6,556 nt of DNA, taken from UBA9676 sp036522155 (lineage in GTDB: Bacteria; Actinomycetota; Actinomycetes; Streptosporangiales; Streptosporangiaceae). This document shows positions 1 through 5,750 of this stretch, in pieces. Position numbers and translations under genes: made by a program. Each line of letters begins with the position of its first letter. Positions within the stretch are counted from its first letter, which is position 1. The notes beneath the pieces are model-generated. The model was given only the letters and a program-made list of their open reading frames with translations. It was not told the DNA's origin and did not search any database. Location: assembly GCA_036522155.1 (NCBI GenBank), contig DATDGI010000086.1, forward strand, positions 1 through 6,556, given 5' to 3'.

Positions 1-74
1 CGAGAGGTCTCGACCACCATCCGGGCTGCTTCCTCGCGGAACTCAGGAGAGAACTTCCTGTACTTCCCAGTCAC
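1..74 (-). CDS. IS3-family transposase OrfA, N-terminal fragment
   Basis: A GTG-initiated frame at 74 reads leftward off the window for 24 codons. It begins VTGKYRKFSPEFREEAARMV and continues VETSR. This is the characteristic opening of the IS3 OrfA helix-turn-helix protein (HTH_Tnp_1 type), which binds the IS ends and is normally joined to the OrfB DDE integrase by programmed frameshifting. The start is supported by AAGGA nine bases upstream on the minus strand. An ATG seven bases upstream of the GTG is in a different frame and gives no recognisable protein. Only the N-terminus is visible, so whether the transposase is intact cannot be judged. Confidence 0.8.
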   Translation of the reverse strand, partial: MTGKYRKFSPEFREEAARMVVETS

Positions 75-610
75 GTGATTCCATCCTTTCCGGTGAAGAT
101 CCTATAAGGATCCGCAGTCCGGAAAGAAGGAGGCACCCTAAAGTAATCGAGCGGCCGCTCCGGCGACCCCCGGCGGTCCAGGGCGATCGCGAGCACCGCA
201 TAGCCCGCCGTCGCCGCCGCCACCAGACCACGCCGGAACCGGCCCTGGTAGGCACCCACGCTATACAGCGCCAATACCAGCCCCACGCTGCTAACCGTCG
301 GCGGGTACCCGAGCAACTGATAGCCCGAGAAAGCACCAGCCACCACCACCAGGCACAGCGCGGGCCACCGCCGACGCACCGCCAGCGGCAGGCACTGCCC
401 CAGCGCTAGCACCACGCCCAGCGTGTCAAGCCGCCGCTGCGGAAGCTCCCCCAACAGCAGCACGCCGTTGCCCGCCACCCCCGGCGCGAACGCCACCGCG
501 GCCAGCACCACAGCCAGCGCGCTGTCCCGCACCACAACCCCACGCGCACGCCACCAGCCGGCAACCGGCCGCAAGCCACCGGCCAGCCACGATATAGCCG
601 TCCCGAACAC
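71..610 (-). pseudogene. Two-component sensor histidine kinase, membrane domain only, interrupted by an IS3 element
   Basis: The open frame is 179 residues, of which about 1-157 are native. Residues 29-144 form four to five hydrophobic segments separated by short basic loops (RRRW at 79-82, RFRR at 124-127). The stretch GYQLLGYPP (96-104), then LVLALYSVGAY, then GSPERPLDYF (148-157), is typical of the N-terminal membrane region of actinobacterial NarL-type (HisKA_3) sensor kinases. After DYF the frame runs into the IS3 end and stops with 22 unrelated residues (RVPPSFRT onward). The dimerisation/phosphoacceptor and ATPase domains are therefore absent, and no signalling is expected from this fragment. 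The chosen start is a GTG at 610 without a clear ribosome binding site, so the true start may differ. No response regulator is visible. Confidence 0.7.
98..112. repeat. Short palindrome inside the IS3 end
   Basis: GATCCT (98-103) and AGGATC (107-112) are perfect inverted arms around a 3-base centre. The palindrome lies between the presumed IS tip and the OrfA start. It could be part of the terminal binding site or promoter region of the element, but nothing shows which. It may also be chance. Confidence 0.4.
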
Positions 611-700
611 GCGGCGAGCCTAACCGCAGCAGCGAGCCCGGGGAAGAGACATGGGACAGCCGCCCGGCCGCCGGCCACCCAGACACCAGCGACCCCAACC
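611..700. other. Intergenic stretch upstream of the sensor-kinase fragment
   Basis: This lies between the kinase start on the minus strand and the small ORF at 701. Frames are open on both strands because of the high GC content, but none shows a recognisable protein. I see no clear promoter or ribosome binding site for the kinase here. Confidence 0.3.
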
Positions 701-829
701 ATGCAGCAAGGGGCCCGGCTGATCACCGCCGCTTTGTACGGGATGATGGCGCAGTGGCACCCGGCGCCCGGCTTGTTCTCCTGGGATACCGTCGCCAACG
801 CGCTAAGCACCTCAAGCGACAATCAGTGA
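701..829 (+). CDS. Possible small hypothetical protein or C-terminal gene remnant (42 aa)
   Basis: ATG at 701 to TGA at 827-829 encodes 42 residues: MQQGARLITAALYGMMAQWH, followed by PAPGLFSWDTVANALS and a polar tail. Most codons end in G or C, and the composition (Trp, Tyr and Phe spread among Ala and Leu, acidic/polar C-terminus) looks more like protein than the Arg/Pro/Gly-rich shadow frames around it. There is no convincing ribosome binding site and the frame stays open upstream of 701, so it could be the 3' end of a decayed longer gene. Family not recognised; function unknown. Confidence 0.3.
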   Translation: MQQGARLITAALYGMMAQWHPAPGLFSWDTVANALSTSSDNQ

Positions 830-1116
830 GCTATCGGCCCAGCCGGCGGACACCCGGCATCCCGCGCTGACCCAGCCTGACGCCCCCAGGTGTGGTCAGG
901 TTCGGCCGGTGATGGCGTACGGGCCGACCGGCGGGTGCTGGTGCGGTCTGGTGATCGGATATTAAGGCCATTAAATGCACATTTGGCTGCGGCGCGCCTT
1001 CGTCATTGGCGGCTTTGGTTACCAAACGGGCACATCGGCTGAATTCGGCTGTTACAGTGTGGCCGTTGTTTGCCGGGCTGGTTATGGCGTAGCCGCGGGC
1101 CCTGGGGGTGGCGCGG
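830..1116. promoter_or_regulatory. Intergenic region, probable promoter region of the downstream two-gene unit
   Basis: About 290 bp without a convincing gene. It holds the most AT-rich patch on this side of the window (about 957-985, GGATATTAAGGCCATTAAAT), a 13-bp palindrome at 1014-1026, and a stop (TAG, 1090-1092) in the frame of the next gene. Promoter placement is inferred from position and base composition. I could not assign -35 and -10 boxes with confidence. Confidence 0.35.
1014..1026. promoter_or_regulatory. 13-bp palindrome, candidate operator
   Basis: TTTGGT (1014-1019) and ACCAAA (1021-1026) are perfect inverted arms around one central base, in the gap about 90 bp upstream of the membrane-anchored protein gene. 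Size and position suit a dimeric repressor site. No regulator is linked to it in this window, and a 6-bp palindrome can arise by chance. Confidence 0.3.
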
Positions 1117-2292
1117 ATGGGCGAGCAGGGCGATTACGGGCCGCCGGGTTGGCAGGCGGGGAGCGGGCCGGTTTCGCTCCAGGCGCTGGAGGCGGCGTTC
1201 CGTGCGGCCCGTGAGGGCCCAGGCCGCGGGAACGAGCCCGGTCGTGACGGTGCCCGTGTCAAGCAGCCCGAGGTCAGCGGCCGCCGGCCCGGCACGAACC
1301 GTCCGGGGCCGCCGCGGCCGGCCGTGGTTGCCGCGACGGTGCGCCTGTGGCTGCGGCGGCGCAGGGCCGCGGTGGGCAGGCTGTTTCGGCACCGCTGGGT
1401 GATCGCGCTGGCCGCGCTGGCCGTGACGGTGCTGGTGGCGAGCGGGCTGGCCGTTGCTTTCACCGGCCGTGCCGGCACTGCGCCGGCTGCCGGGCAGAAA
1501 GCAGCCCATGCCGGCAGGGCCGCTGGCCCAATGGAGCAGAACTCGGTTGCGGCCGCCGCGGGCCGCGCAGCTGCGGTCTGGGTCGCACACCAGGTCAGCC
1601 ACGCCGCGATGGTGGCGTGCGATCCCGGCATGTGCCCGGTGCTTGTGGCGCAAGGATTCCCCGCGCAGAACCTGCTCGTGCTGAGGTCAGGGGCAGCCGG
1701 CCTGCGTTTTTGTGACCTGATCGTGGCGACGCACGCCGTCCGGAACCTGTTGGGCCCTCGCCTTCAGCGGGAGAACGCGCCGGCCGTCATCGCAAGTTTC
1801 GGATCTGGCGAGGCGCGAATCGACGTCCGCGCCGTGGCGCCCAGGGGAGCAGTGGCCTACCGGGCAGCGCTTGCTGCTGATGGGGCCGCCCGGCGCAGCG
1901 CTGCGGCCGAACTGGCCAGAAACCCCCGGATCCACGCCGCGGGCGCCGCCCGGCAGGAACTGCTTACCGGGCAGGTGGACTCGCGCCTTCTGATCACGCT
2001 TGCGGCCCTGGCGGTTACGTATCCAGTGAACCTTGTGACGTTTGGTGATTCTGGTCCAGGCGCTTCTGCGGGCATGCCCCTGCGGGAGATGGAAATCGCT
2101 GGGATGGGCAGCCCAGCGCACCGCTCCGCGGAGCTGCAGCGCATCCGCTCTTCGGTGCTCGCGCAGCGGGCTGTGTTCCTGCCTGCGCACGTGAGCCTTG
2201 TGCGGCTAGCTGACGGCGGAGCAGCACTGCGAATCGAGTTTGGCGCGCCGACCCTGCTGGGGCTGCTGCTCGGCCGTCCGGTGACCCAGTGA
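1117..2292 (+). CDS. Membrane-anchored hypothetical protein with large extracytoplasmic domain (391 aa)
   Basis: Function unknown. Residues 1-93 are a Gly/Pro/Arg-rich cytoplasmic segment. It includes a short helix-like stretch (SLQALEAAFRAAREG, 20-34) and a basic cluster RLWLRRRR before the membrane. Residues about 94-115 (VIALAALAVTVLVASGLAVA) form a single transmembrane helix, positive-inside, so the remaining ~275 residues should face outside. That part contains three cysteines (168, 173, 199), an alternating strand/loop pattern (NLLVLR, DLIVATHAV, PAVIASFGSGEARIDVRAVAP), and an Ala-rich helical middle. It then has GQVDSRLLITLAALAV, VNLVTFGDSGPGAS and a hydrophobic C-terminus. No catalytic motif was recognised. 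ATG 1117 is preferred because GGGGG lies 8 bases upstream; GTG 1108 in the same frame is the alternative. The DUF4397 gene follows 55 bp downstream on the same strand, suggesting a shared transcript and a joint envelope role. I recall similar proteins in actinomycetes only loosely. Confidence 0.8.
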   Translation: MGEQGDYGPPGWQAGSGPVSLQALEAAFRAAREGPGRGNEPGRDGARVKQPEVSGRRPGTNRPGPPRPAVVAATVRLWLRRRRAAVGRLFRHRWVIALAALAVTVLVASGLAVAFTGRAGTAPAAGQKAAHAGRAAGPMEQNSVAAAAGRAAAVWVAHQVSHAAMVACDPGMCPVLVAQGFPAQNLLVLRSGAAGLRFCDLIVATHAVRNLLGPRLQRENAPAVIASFGSGEARIDVRAVAPRGAVAYRAALAADGAARRSAAAELARNPRIHAAGAARQELLTGQVDSRLLITLAALAVTYPVNLVTFGDSGPGASAGMPLREMEIAGMGSPAHRSAELQRIRSSVLAQRAVFLPAHVSLVRLADGGAALRIEFGAPTLLGLLLGRPVTQ

Positions 2293-2334
2293 TCCAACAA
2301 ATGGCCAGCCGAGCGTGCAGGCTCCCTGGCAGTG

Positions 2335-2339
2335 GGAGG
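2335..2339 (+). promoter_or_regulatory. Ribosome binding site fixing the DUF4397 start
   Basis: GGAGG lies 8 bases before ATG 2348, selecting this start over the longer in-frame opening at 2315. The upstream extension would add 11 residues (MQAPWQWEGEQ) ahead of a well-formed signal peptide. Confidence 0.75.
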
Positions 2340-2347
2340 GAGAGCAA

Positions 2348-3193
2348 ATGAAACTACGCGCCGCGATGGCACTTGTCCCGCTGTCGCTCGCCTTGGGCCT
2401 GCTGGGAGCCGCACCATCTGCGGCCGCGCAGGCCACGGGGTGGATTCGGTGGGGTAACTGGTCGCCCAGTGCTCCCGCATTTGACATCTACCTGAGCTCG
2501 TTCGGCGGCTCCAGCAAGCCGACCGTGATCAAACACGTCCGCTACGGCCAGGTCTCGGCTTATTCGGTCATCGCCACCGGCCAGTACACGATCGAGATGC
2601 GAGACAGCGGTACCCCGGCGACAGCCCCGCCGATGCTGTCGGCAAGTGTTCAGGTGGCACCCGGAACCGCCTACACGATCGTGAGCATGGGACGCCCGTC
2701 CCACCTCGGCGTCCAGGTGCTGAAGGAGACCATGACGGCAAGCCCAGGAGAGGCACTCGTGCGCGTCGTCCAGGAGTCGGTGCACCAGCACAGCGTTACC
2801 GTCAACGACGGCAGCCGCGCGCTCGGCGGCCCGTTGCAGCTTGGCAGCTACACAGGCTTCCTTCCTGTCTCCCCCGGCTGGCAGGTCATCCGCGCCGCCG
2901 GCTACAGCGAAACCACAACCAAACGCCTGTTCCTGCCCGCCAACACCATTCACACGCTTGTCGTGCTCGACAAACGGGGTGACCTGCGGGTCGACAGCCT
3001 GGTGGACGCTGTCGGAAGCCGGGCCATGCCGGTCGGCGGCGCCGCGACCGGCCTTGGGGGCACCGCCCCGCAAGGCACCTCCCCAATGCCGTGGCTGGCT
3101 GCCATAGCCGGCGGGGGGCTCCTTGCGGCAATGGGCATGATCAGGTTGCGGCGAACCCGCACCCGCGCGGCCCATGCCAGGACGGACAGATGA
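2348..3193 (+). CDS. DUF4397 domain-containing secreted protein with C-terminal membrane tail (281 aa)
   Basis: Residues 1-27 are a classical signal peptide: MKLR, a hydrophobic core, then a cleavage-like PSAAA-QA. Residues about 30-125 match a DUF4397 domain as I know the family: GWIRWGNWSPSAPAFDIYL, VRYGQVSAYSVIATGQYTIE with its Tyr/Gly turn pattern, and VQVAPGTAYTIVSMGR. This is an extracytoplasmic beta-sandwich fold of unknown function. Residues 130-220 look like a related second half (VRVVQES, GFLPVSPGWQVIRAAG, IHTLVVLDKRGDLRVDSLVD). A Gly/Ala/Pro linker (228-247) leads to a transmembrane helix (about 248-266) and the basic tail RLRRTRTR. This resembles a cell-wall sorting tail, but I see no LPXTG-like motif before the helix, so membrane anchoring is more likely. 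It is probably co-transcribed with the upstream membrane protein. Domain call confident; role unknown. Confidence 0.88.
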   Translation: MKLRAAMALVPLSLALGLLGAAPSAAAQATGWIRWGNWSPSAPAFDIYLSSFGGSSKPTVIKHVRYGQVSAYSVIATGQYTIEMRDSGTPATAPPMLSASVQVAPGTAYTIVSMGRPSHLGVQVLKETMTASPGEALVRVVQESVHQHSVTVNDGSRALGGPLQLGSYTGFLPVSPGWQVIRAAGYSETTTKRLFLPANTIHTLVVLDKRGDLRVDSLVDAVGSRAMPVGGAATGLGGTAPQGTSPMPWLAAIAGGGLLAAMGMIRLRRTRTRAAHARTDR

Positions 3194-3726
3194 CGGGCGC
3201 CGCCGGCAGACCGCGAACTCGCCCAGTTCTGCACATCAACCGGCTAGCGGGATAACGCGCGGCACCGCCCGACGTGCTCGACCATGAGGTGAGCGGAGCC
3301 TGGTCCCGCACAGTGCGCCCGTCTCCCCTATGGGTTCGCCGTCCAGCCCCCCGGTCGGCCAGAACCGTTCCGCCTGGCTAACCGCAACCGGACAGGCGGA
3401 ACGGTTCCGAAAGGCTTGCCAGCACATCAGGCCCAGCTGCCCGCCAAGTCACTGGGCGTACACAAACGAACTGACACAAACCGCCGAAGTGCTATGCGCG
3501 CCAGTTCAGGCCATGCAGGAGGCCTCCAGCGCCGCCCCGAACGGGATGTTACGCACCGCTCTTCAGCTGGGGATTGGCCGCCGTTGTCGCGGCGTGGCGG
3601 GCGCGGGGCGAGGGCCGTGCGCTTCGCTGTTGTGTATCGCTGTCATCGCCCAGCGATGGTTCAGGTGCCTGACCTCGACAGACGTGACCGTGGGATCCGG
3701 GGGCCGGCAATGCCCGGGGCGGTGAG
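3194..3726. other. Long gene-free stretch (~530 bp)
   Basis: Several long open frames cross this stretch on both strands, but their translations are Arg/Pro/Ala/Ser-rich and resemble no family, so I treat them as GC-driven shadows. It contains a perfect 15-bp inverted repeat (3362-3407) and a smaller 6-bp hairpin (3644-3658, CATCGC/GCGATG). It lies between the DUF4397 gene and the convergent minus-strand genes, so transcription termination is its most likely function. Confidence 0.4.
3362..3407. terminator. Perfect 15-bp inverted repeat, possible bidirectional terminator
   Basis: GAACCGTTCCGCCTG (3362-3376) and its exact reverse complement CAGGCGGAACGGTTC (3393-3407) flank a 16-base loop. 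The hairpin would be very stable. It begins 169 bp after the DUF4397 stop, between plus-strand and minus-strand genes. A T-run is absent on both sides, as in many GC-rich actinomycete terminators, so the terminator role is inferred. A protein-binding site or the remnant of a mobile-element end are alternatives. Confidence 0.5.
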
Positions 3727-3999
3727 CTACGGGATGATCTCGGCGGTGATGGCGCTGGATTCGGCGCTGGCCTCCGTGACAGGGACTCCGGCCGGGGCCT
3801 GCGCGGCACCGTGTGAGTGCCGGCTGGCCGCCGCGACCGTCACGGCTGCCTCCAGCGCGATGTCGGCGTGCTCGCGGCTCATCGCGCGGCCGTTGAGGAG
3901 CCAGCGGCCATCTGGCTGGTGCTCGGCTAGGGCTATGCATGGCCCGCTGGGCTCAAGGTGCGCCGTGAGTCGACTGCCATCGCTGGATGGCCTGATCAT
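3727..3999 (-). CDS. Small hypothetical protein (90 aa)
   Basis: ATG at 3999 to TAG at 3727. The protein reads MIRPSSDGSRLTAHLEPSG, then CIALAEHQPDGRWLLNGRAM, then SREHADIALEAAVTVAAASR, and ends in an Ala/Ser-rich tail of about 30 residues. Codons mostly end in G or C, and the first 60 residues have a balanced composition: a strand-like CIALAE, then PDGRWLLNGRAMS, then an amphipathic Ala/Glu helix. This suggests a genuine small soluble protein. No domain or catalytic motif is recognised. The ribosome binding site is weak. It lies 85 bp downstream of the padR-like gene on the same strand and could be co-transcribed with it. The overlapping plus-strand frame (to 4012) looks non-coding. Confidence 0.5.
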   Translation of the reverse strand: MIRPSSDGSRLTAHLEPSGPCIALAEHQPDGRWLLNGRAMSREHADIALEAAVTVAAASRHSHGAAQAPAGVPVTEASAESSAITAEIIP

Positions 4000-4084
4000 G
4001 ACGCCAGCGTAGCTCTGCCGGCCGCCAACGGCACCGCGACTCGCGGCGTGCGCGCAGCACCGCTGCCGGCCTGGTCGTGCAGTG

Positions 4085-4648
4085 CTATGGGTCGGCGGTG
4101 ACGCGCGGATGCGGGTCGGTGCCGACTTGGCCGATGCGTTCGTGTGCCCAGAAGGCCCAATCGTGCAGGGTCTGGAAAGAGCGCACGCCGTACTCGGCCA
4201 CCAGCCGGCTTATTGGCAGGGTGGTGCCCGGTGCGGCAGTGGCGTCGAACTTTTCCACTTGTTCGCGCAGTTCGGCCAGTGCCGCCGCGCTGTCGGCGGC
4301 TACCTGGCTCAGGAGTGTGCGCGCCTCGTCCGGTTCCACGGCTGTCAGCAGGAACAAGCGCAGGACGAATTCATTGCGGACCAGGAACACATCGGGTGGG
4401 TTGAGCATCCACCGGCGCAGTTCCGCCTGCCCGGCCTCGGTGATCGCGTAGGTCTGCCGGCCGCGCGGGCCTGTTTCGATGATGCTGACCAGGCCGTCGG
4501 CGGCGAGTTGCTTGAGTTCGGGGTAGATCTGGCTGTTCTTGGCGTGCCAGGCATAGCGCTGCAGGACGCGCTCGAACTTACGGGTCAGGTCGTACCCGCT
4601 CGCTGGCTCTTCGGCCAGCAGGCCCAGCAGCGCATGTCGCAGGGACAT
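4085..4648 (-). CDS. PadR-family transcriptional regulator (187 aa)
   Basis: Residues 1-80 are the PadR winged helix-turn-helix: MSLRHALLGLLAEEPASGYD, then the recognition-helix region (NSQIYPELKQLAADGLV, about 38-54), then the wing GPRGRQTYAITEAGQAEL. The C-terminal half (about 88-175) is the helical dimerisation domain of the longer PadR subfamily (PadR/AphA-like, Vir_act_alpha_C). It includes VRNEFVLRLFLL and the coiled-coil-like AAALAELREQVEKF. Length fits that subfamily. The start is well fixed: ATG 4648 has GGAGGT five bases upstream. An ATG at 4714 would add 22 unrelated residues and lies inside the operator palindrome. These proteins are usually ligand-responsive repressors of the divergent or adjacent gene. 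Here that is the hydrolase, across a 131-bp gap holding a perfect inverted repeat. The gene itself looks intact although its likely target is broken. Confidence 0.93.
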   Translation of the reverse strand: MSLRHALLGLLAEEPASGYDLTRKFERVLQRYAWHAKNSQIYPELKQLAADGLVSIIETGPRGRQTYAITEAGQAELRRWMLNPPDVFLVRNEFVLRLFLLTAVEPDEARTLLSQVAADSAAALAELREQVEKFDATAAPGTTLPISRLVAEYGVRSFQTLHDWAFWAHERIGQVGTDPHPRVTADP

Positions 4649-4653
4649 CAGCC

Positions 4654-4659
4654 ACCTCC
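4654..4659 (-). promoter_or_regulatory. Ribosome binding site of the PadR gene
   Basis: GGAGGT on the minus strand, five bases before ATG 4648. It supports the MSLRHALLG start over the longer in-frame opening at 4714. Confidence 0.8.
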
Positions 4660-4684
4660 ATGCAGAGCACATCCAAGATCTTAT

Positions 4685-4728
4685 CTCTAGACATTGACAT
4701 CTAGATTTTAACATGTCAATGTCTAGAG
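4685..4728. promoter_or_regulatory. Perfect 16-bp inverted repeat, candidate PadR operator in the divergent promoter
   Basis: CTCTAGACATTGACAT (4685-4700) and its exact reverse complement (4713-4728) flank a 12-base spacer, CTAGATTTTAAC. The block is strikingly AT-rich for this window. ACAT/ATGT half-sites, usual in PadR-family operators, occur twice in each arm. TTGACA, a -35-like hexamer, lies in each arm pointing outward through the spacer: 4694-4699 on plus, 4714-4719 on minus. TCTAGA occurs three times (4686, 4700, 4722). Position between the PadR gene and the divergent hydrolase makes autoregulation plus control of the hydrolase the natural reading. Matching -10 boxes are not clear. Confidence 0.8.
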
Positions 4729-4734
4729 GTTGTA

Positions 4735-4751
4735 GGCCCTGGCAGAGGGCC
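4735..4751 (+). other. Small leader hairpin upstream of the hydrolase pseudogene
   Basis: GGCCCT (4735-4740) and AGGGCC (4746-4751) are perfect arms around GGCAG. It would lie in the 5' leader of the hydrolase transcript, about 28 bases before its start. No regulatory role is evident and chance is possible. Confidence 0.3.
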
Positions 4752-4779
4752 CTGGTGACCCAGTAACCGAGGAGGAACC

Positions 4780-5750
4780 TTGATCAGCACAGCGACTGTC
4801 AGCGCAGCCAGCGGCATATTGCTGGCGGTGGCCGGCGCGCTCGGTTACCGGGCGATGCGCCAGCGGCGCGCCGCTCGCGCACTGGTGATCAGCAGCCCAG
4901 CCGGGGTCACCCAGGACGGGTACGTCAGGATTGGCGGCATCGACCAGTGGATCCAGATCCGTGGCGAGGACCGGGCAAACCCCGGTGCTGCTGTTCCTGC
5001 ACGGATCGGGGATGACCATGACACCGTTCACCCCGGTGCTGCGGTCCTGGGAGAAGCACTTCACCGTCGTCTAATGGGACCGGCGCGGCACTGGCAAGAC
5101 CCTGGCCCGCCACGGGAAGGCCGAAAGCCACCGGCTGACGTTGGACCTGATGGCAGCCGAAGGCATCGAAGTGGCCGAATACCTGCGCCAGCGCCTGCAC
5201 GCAGAGAAGGTGATTCTGTTCGGCCACTCCCAGGGCACGATCGTCGGCGTCCTGATGGCACAACGCCGGCCCGACCTGTTCAGCGCCTACGTCGGCACCG
5301 GGCAGGTCACTGACATGGCCCGCAACGAAGCCGAAACCTACCCACTCGCCATCCAGCGCGCTCACACTGCCGGCCGCGCCAAAGCAGCCAGGGAACTGGC
5401 GAAGATCGGCCCCCCGCCCTACCCTGCAGCGCGGACCTGGCTCATCAAGCAGCGGTGGAGCTTCGATACCGATCCCGAACTACGGGCCTGGGGGAAGAAG
5501 TCCCTGCCGATGGTACTCACCGCACCACACCGGTCACTGCGCGACATCTACCTGTTCAACACCGCGTTCACCTTCTACCCTCAGCCCCTCTACCAGGAGA
5601 CGATGACCTGGGACGCCCAACAGCACGGCACCCGCTTTGACATCCCCTTCTTCCTCCTTCACGGCGAGACCGACCAGCACACCCTCACCAGCCTGGCCAC
5701 CGAATACTTCGCCGCCGTCGAGGCACCCGTCAAAGACCTCGTCCTCATCC
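4780..5750 (+). pseudogene. Alpha/beta-fold hydrolase, disrupted by frameshift, nonsense codon and IS insertion
   Basis: The start is TTG 4780, after GAGGAGG (4769-4775). Residues about 8-24 form one hydrophobic helix (likely membrane anchor), followed by DGYVRIGGIDQWIQIRGED. After the run of four C at 4980-4983 the hydrolase sequence continues in the +1 frame: VLLFLHGSGMTMTPF carries the HG oxyanion-hole motif. That frame meets TAA at 5072-5074, immediately before WDRRGTGKT, where relatives usually have Gln (CAA to TAA). It stays open through the nucleophile elbow GHSQG (Ser codon 5228-5230) and HGETDQH, whose Asp is the likely acid. The last native residues are DLVLI; an ISAs1 end begins at 5751. 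The catalytic His, expected just downstream (typical G-x-G-H), is lost. The family resembles proline-iminopeptidase-like hydrolases; substrate unknown. The first two lesions could be sequence errors, but the IS truncation is not. Confidence 0.85.

Larger units (their letters stand above)
1..140 (-). mobile_element. IS3-family insertion sequence, left end (partial)
   Basis: The first ~140 bp are the left end of an IS3-type element that continues beyond position 1. Seen directly: the OrfA start, and the sensor-kinase frame changing from family-like sequence to unrelated sequence near position 140. On the minus strand the end reads inward as TGCCTCCTTCTTTCCGGACT from position 135. IS3 elements characteristically begin with TG, so the tip is probably at 135 or within a few bases of it. 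A small palindrome (GATCCT-ATA-AGGATC, 98-112) lies between tip and start codon. The right end and the target-site duplication are outside the window, so the exact boundary is inferred. Confidence 0.7.

Noticed and set aside
975..1214. 79-residue plus-strand frame starting MHIWLRRAF
   Set aside because: Its second half overlaps the start of the 391-residue gene in another frame and is Gly/Ala/Arg-rich; there is no clear ribosome binding site.
1003..1653. 216-residue and overlapping 165-residue minus-strand frames
   Set aside because: Antisense shadows of the membrane-anchored protein gene; translations are His/Arg/Gly/Pro-rich without domain signs.
2354..3175. 273-residue minus-strand frame opposite the DUF4397 gene
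   Set aside because: Antisense shadow; the plus strand has a signal peptide, DUF4397 motifs and a strong ribosome binding site.
3236..3725. Open frames on both strands in the gap after the DUF4397 gene (63-residue minus, 131-residue plus)
   Set aside because: Both run through the perfect inverted repeat at 3362-3407, have no ribosome binding site and show no recognisable protein features.
3416..4012. 198-residue plus-strand open frame
   Set aside because: Its first half is Arg/Pro-rich low-information sequence, and its second half is antisense to the better-looking 90-residue minus-strand gene. No family resemblance and no good ribosome binding site.
4082..4690. 202-residue plus-strand open frame over the PadR gene
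   Set aside because: It is the antisense shadow of a clear PadR-family protein; the minus-strand product is unambiguous.
4925..5365. 146-residue minus-strand frame and 177-residue plus-strand frame (4780-5313) as stand-alone genes
   Set aside because: The minus frame is antisense to the hydrolase. The plus frame is hydrolase only up to about 4983 and then reads out of frame because of the extra C.
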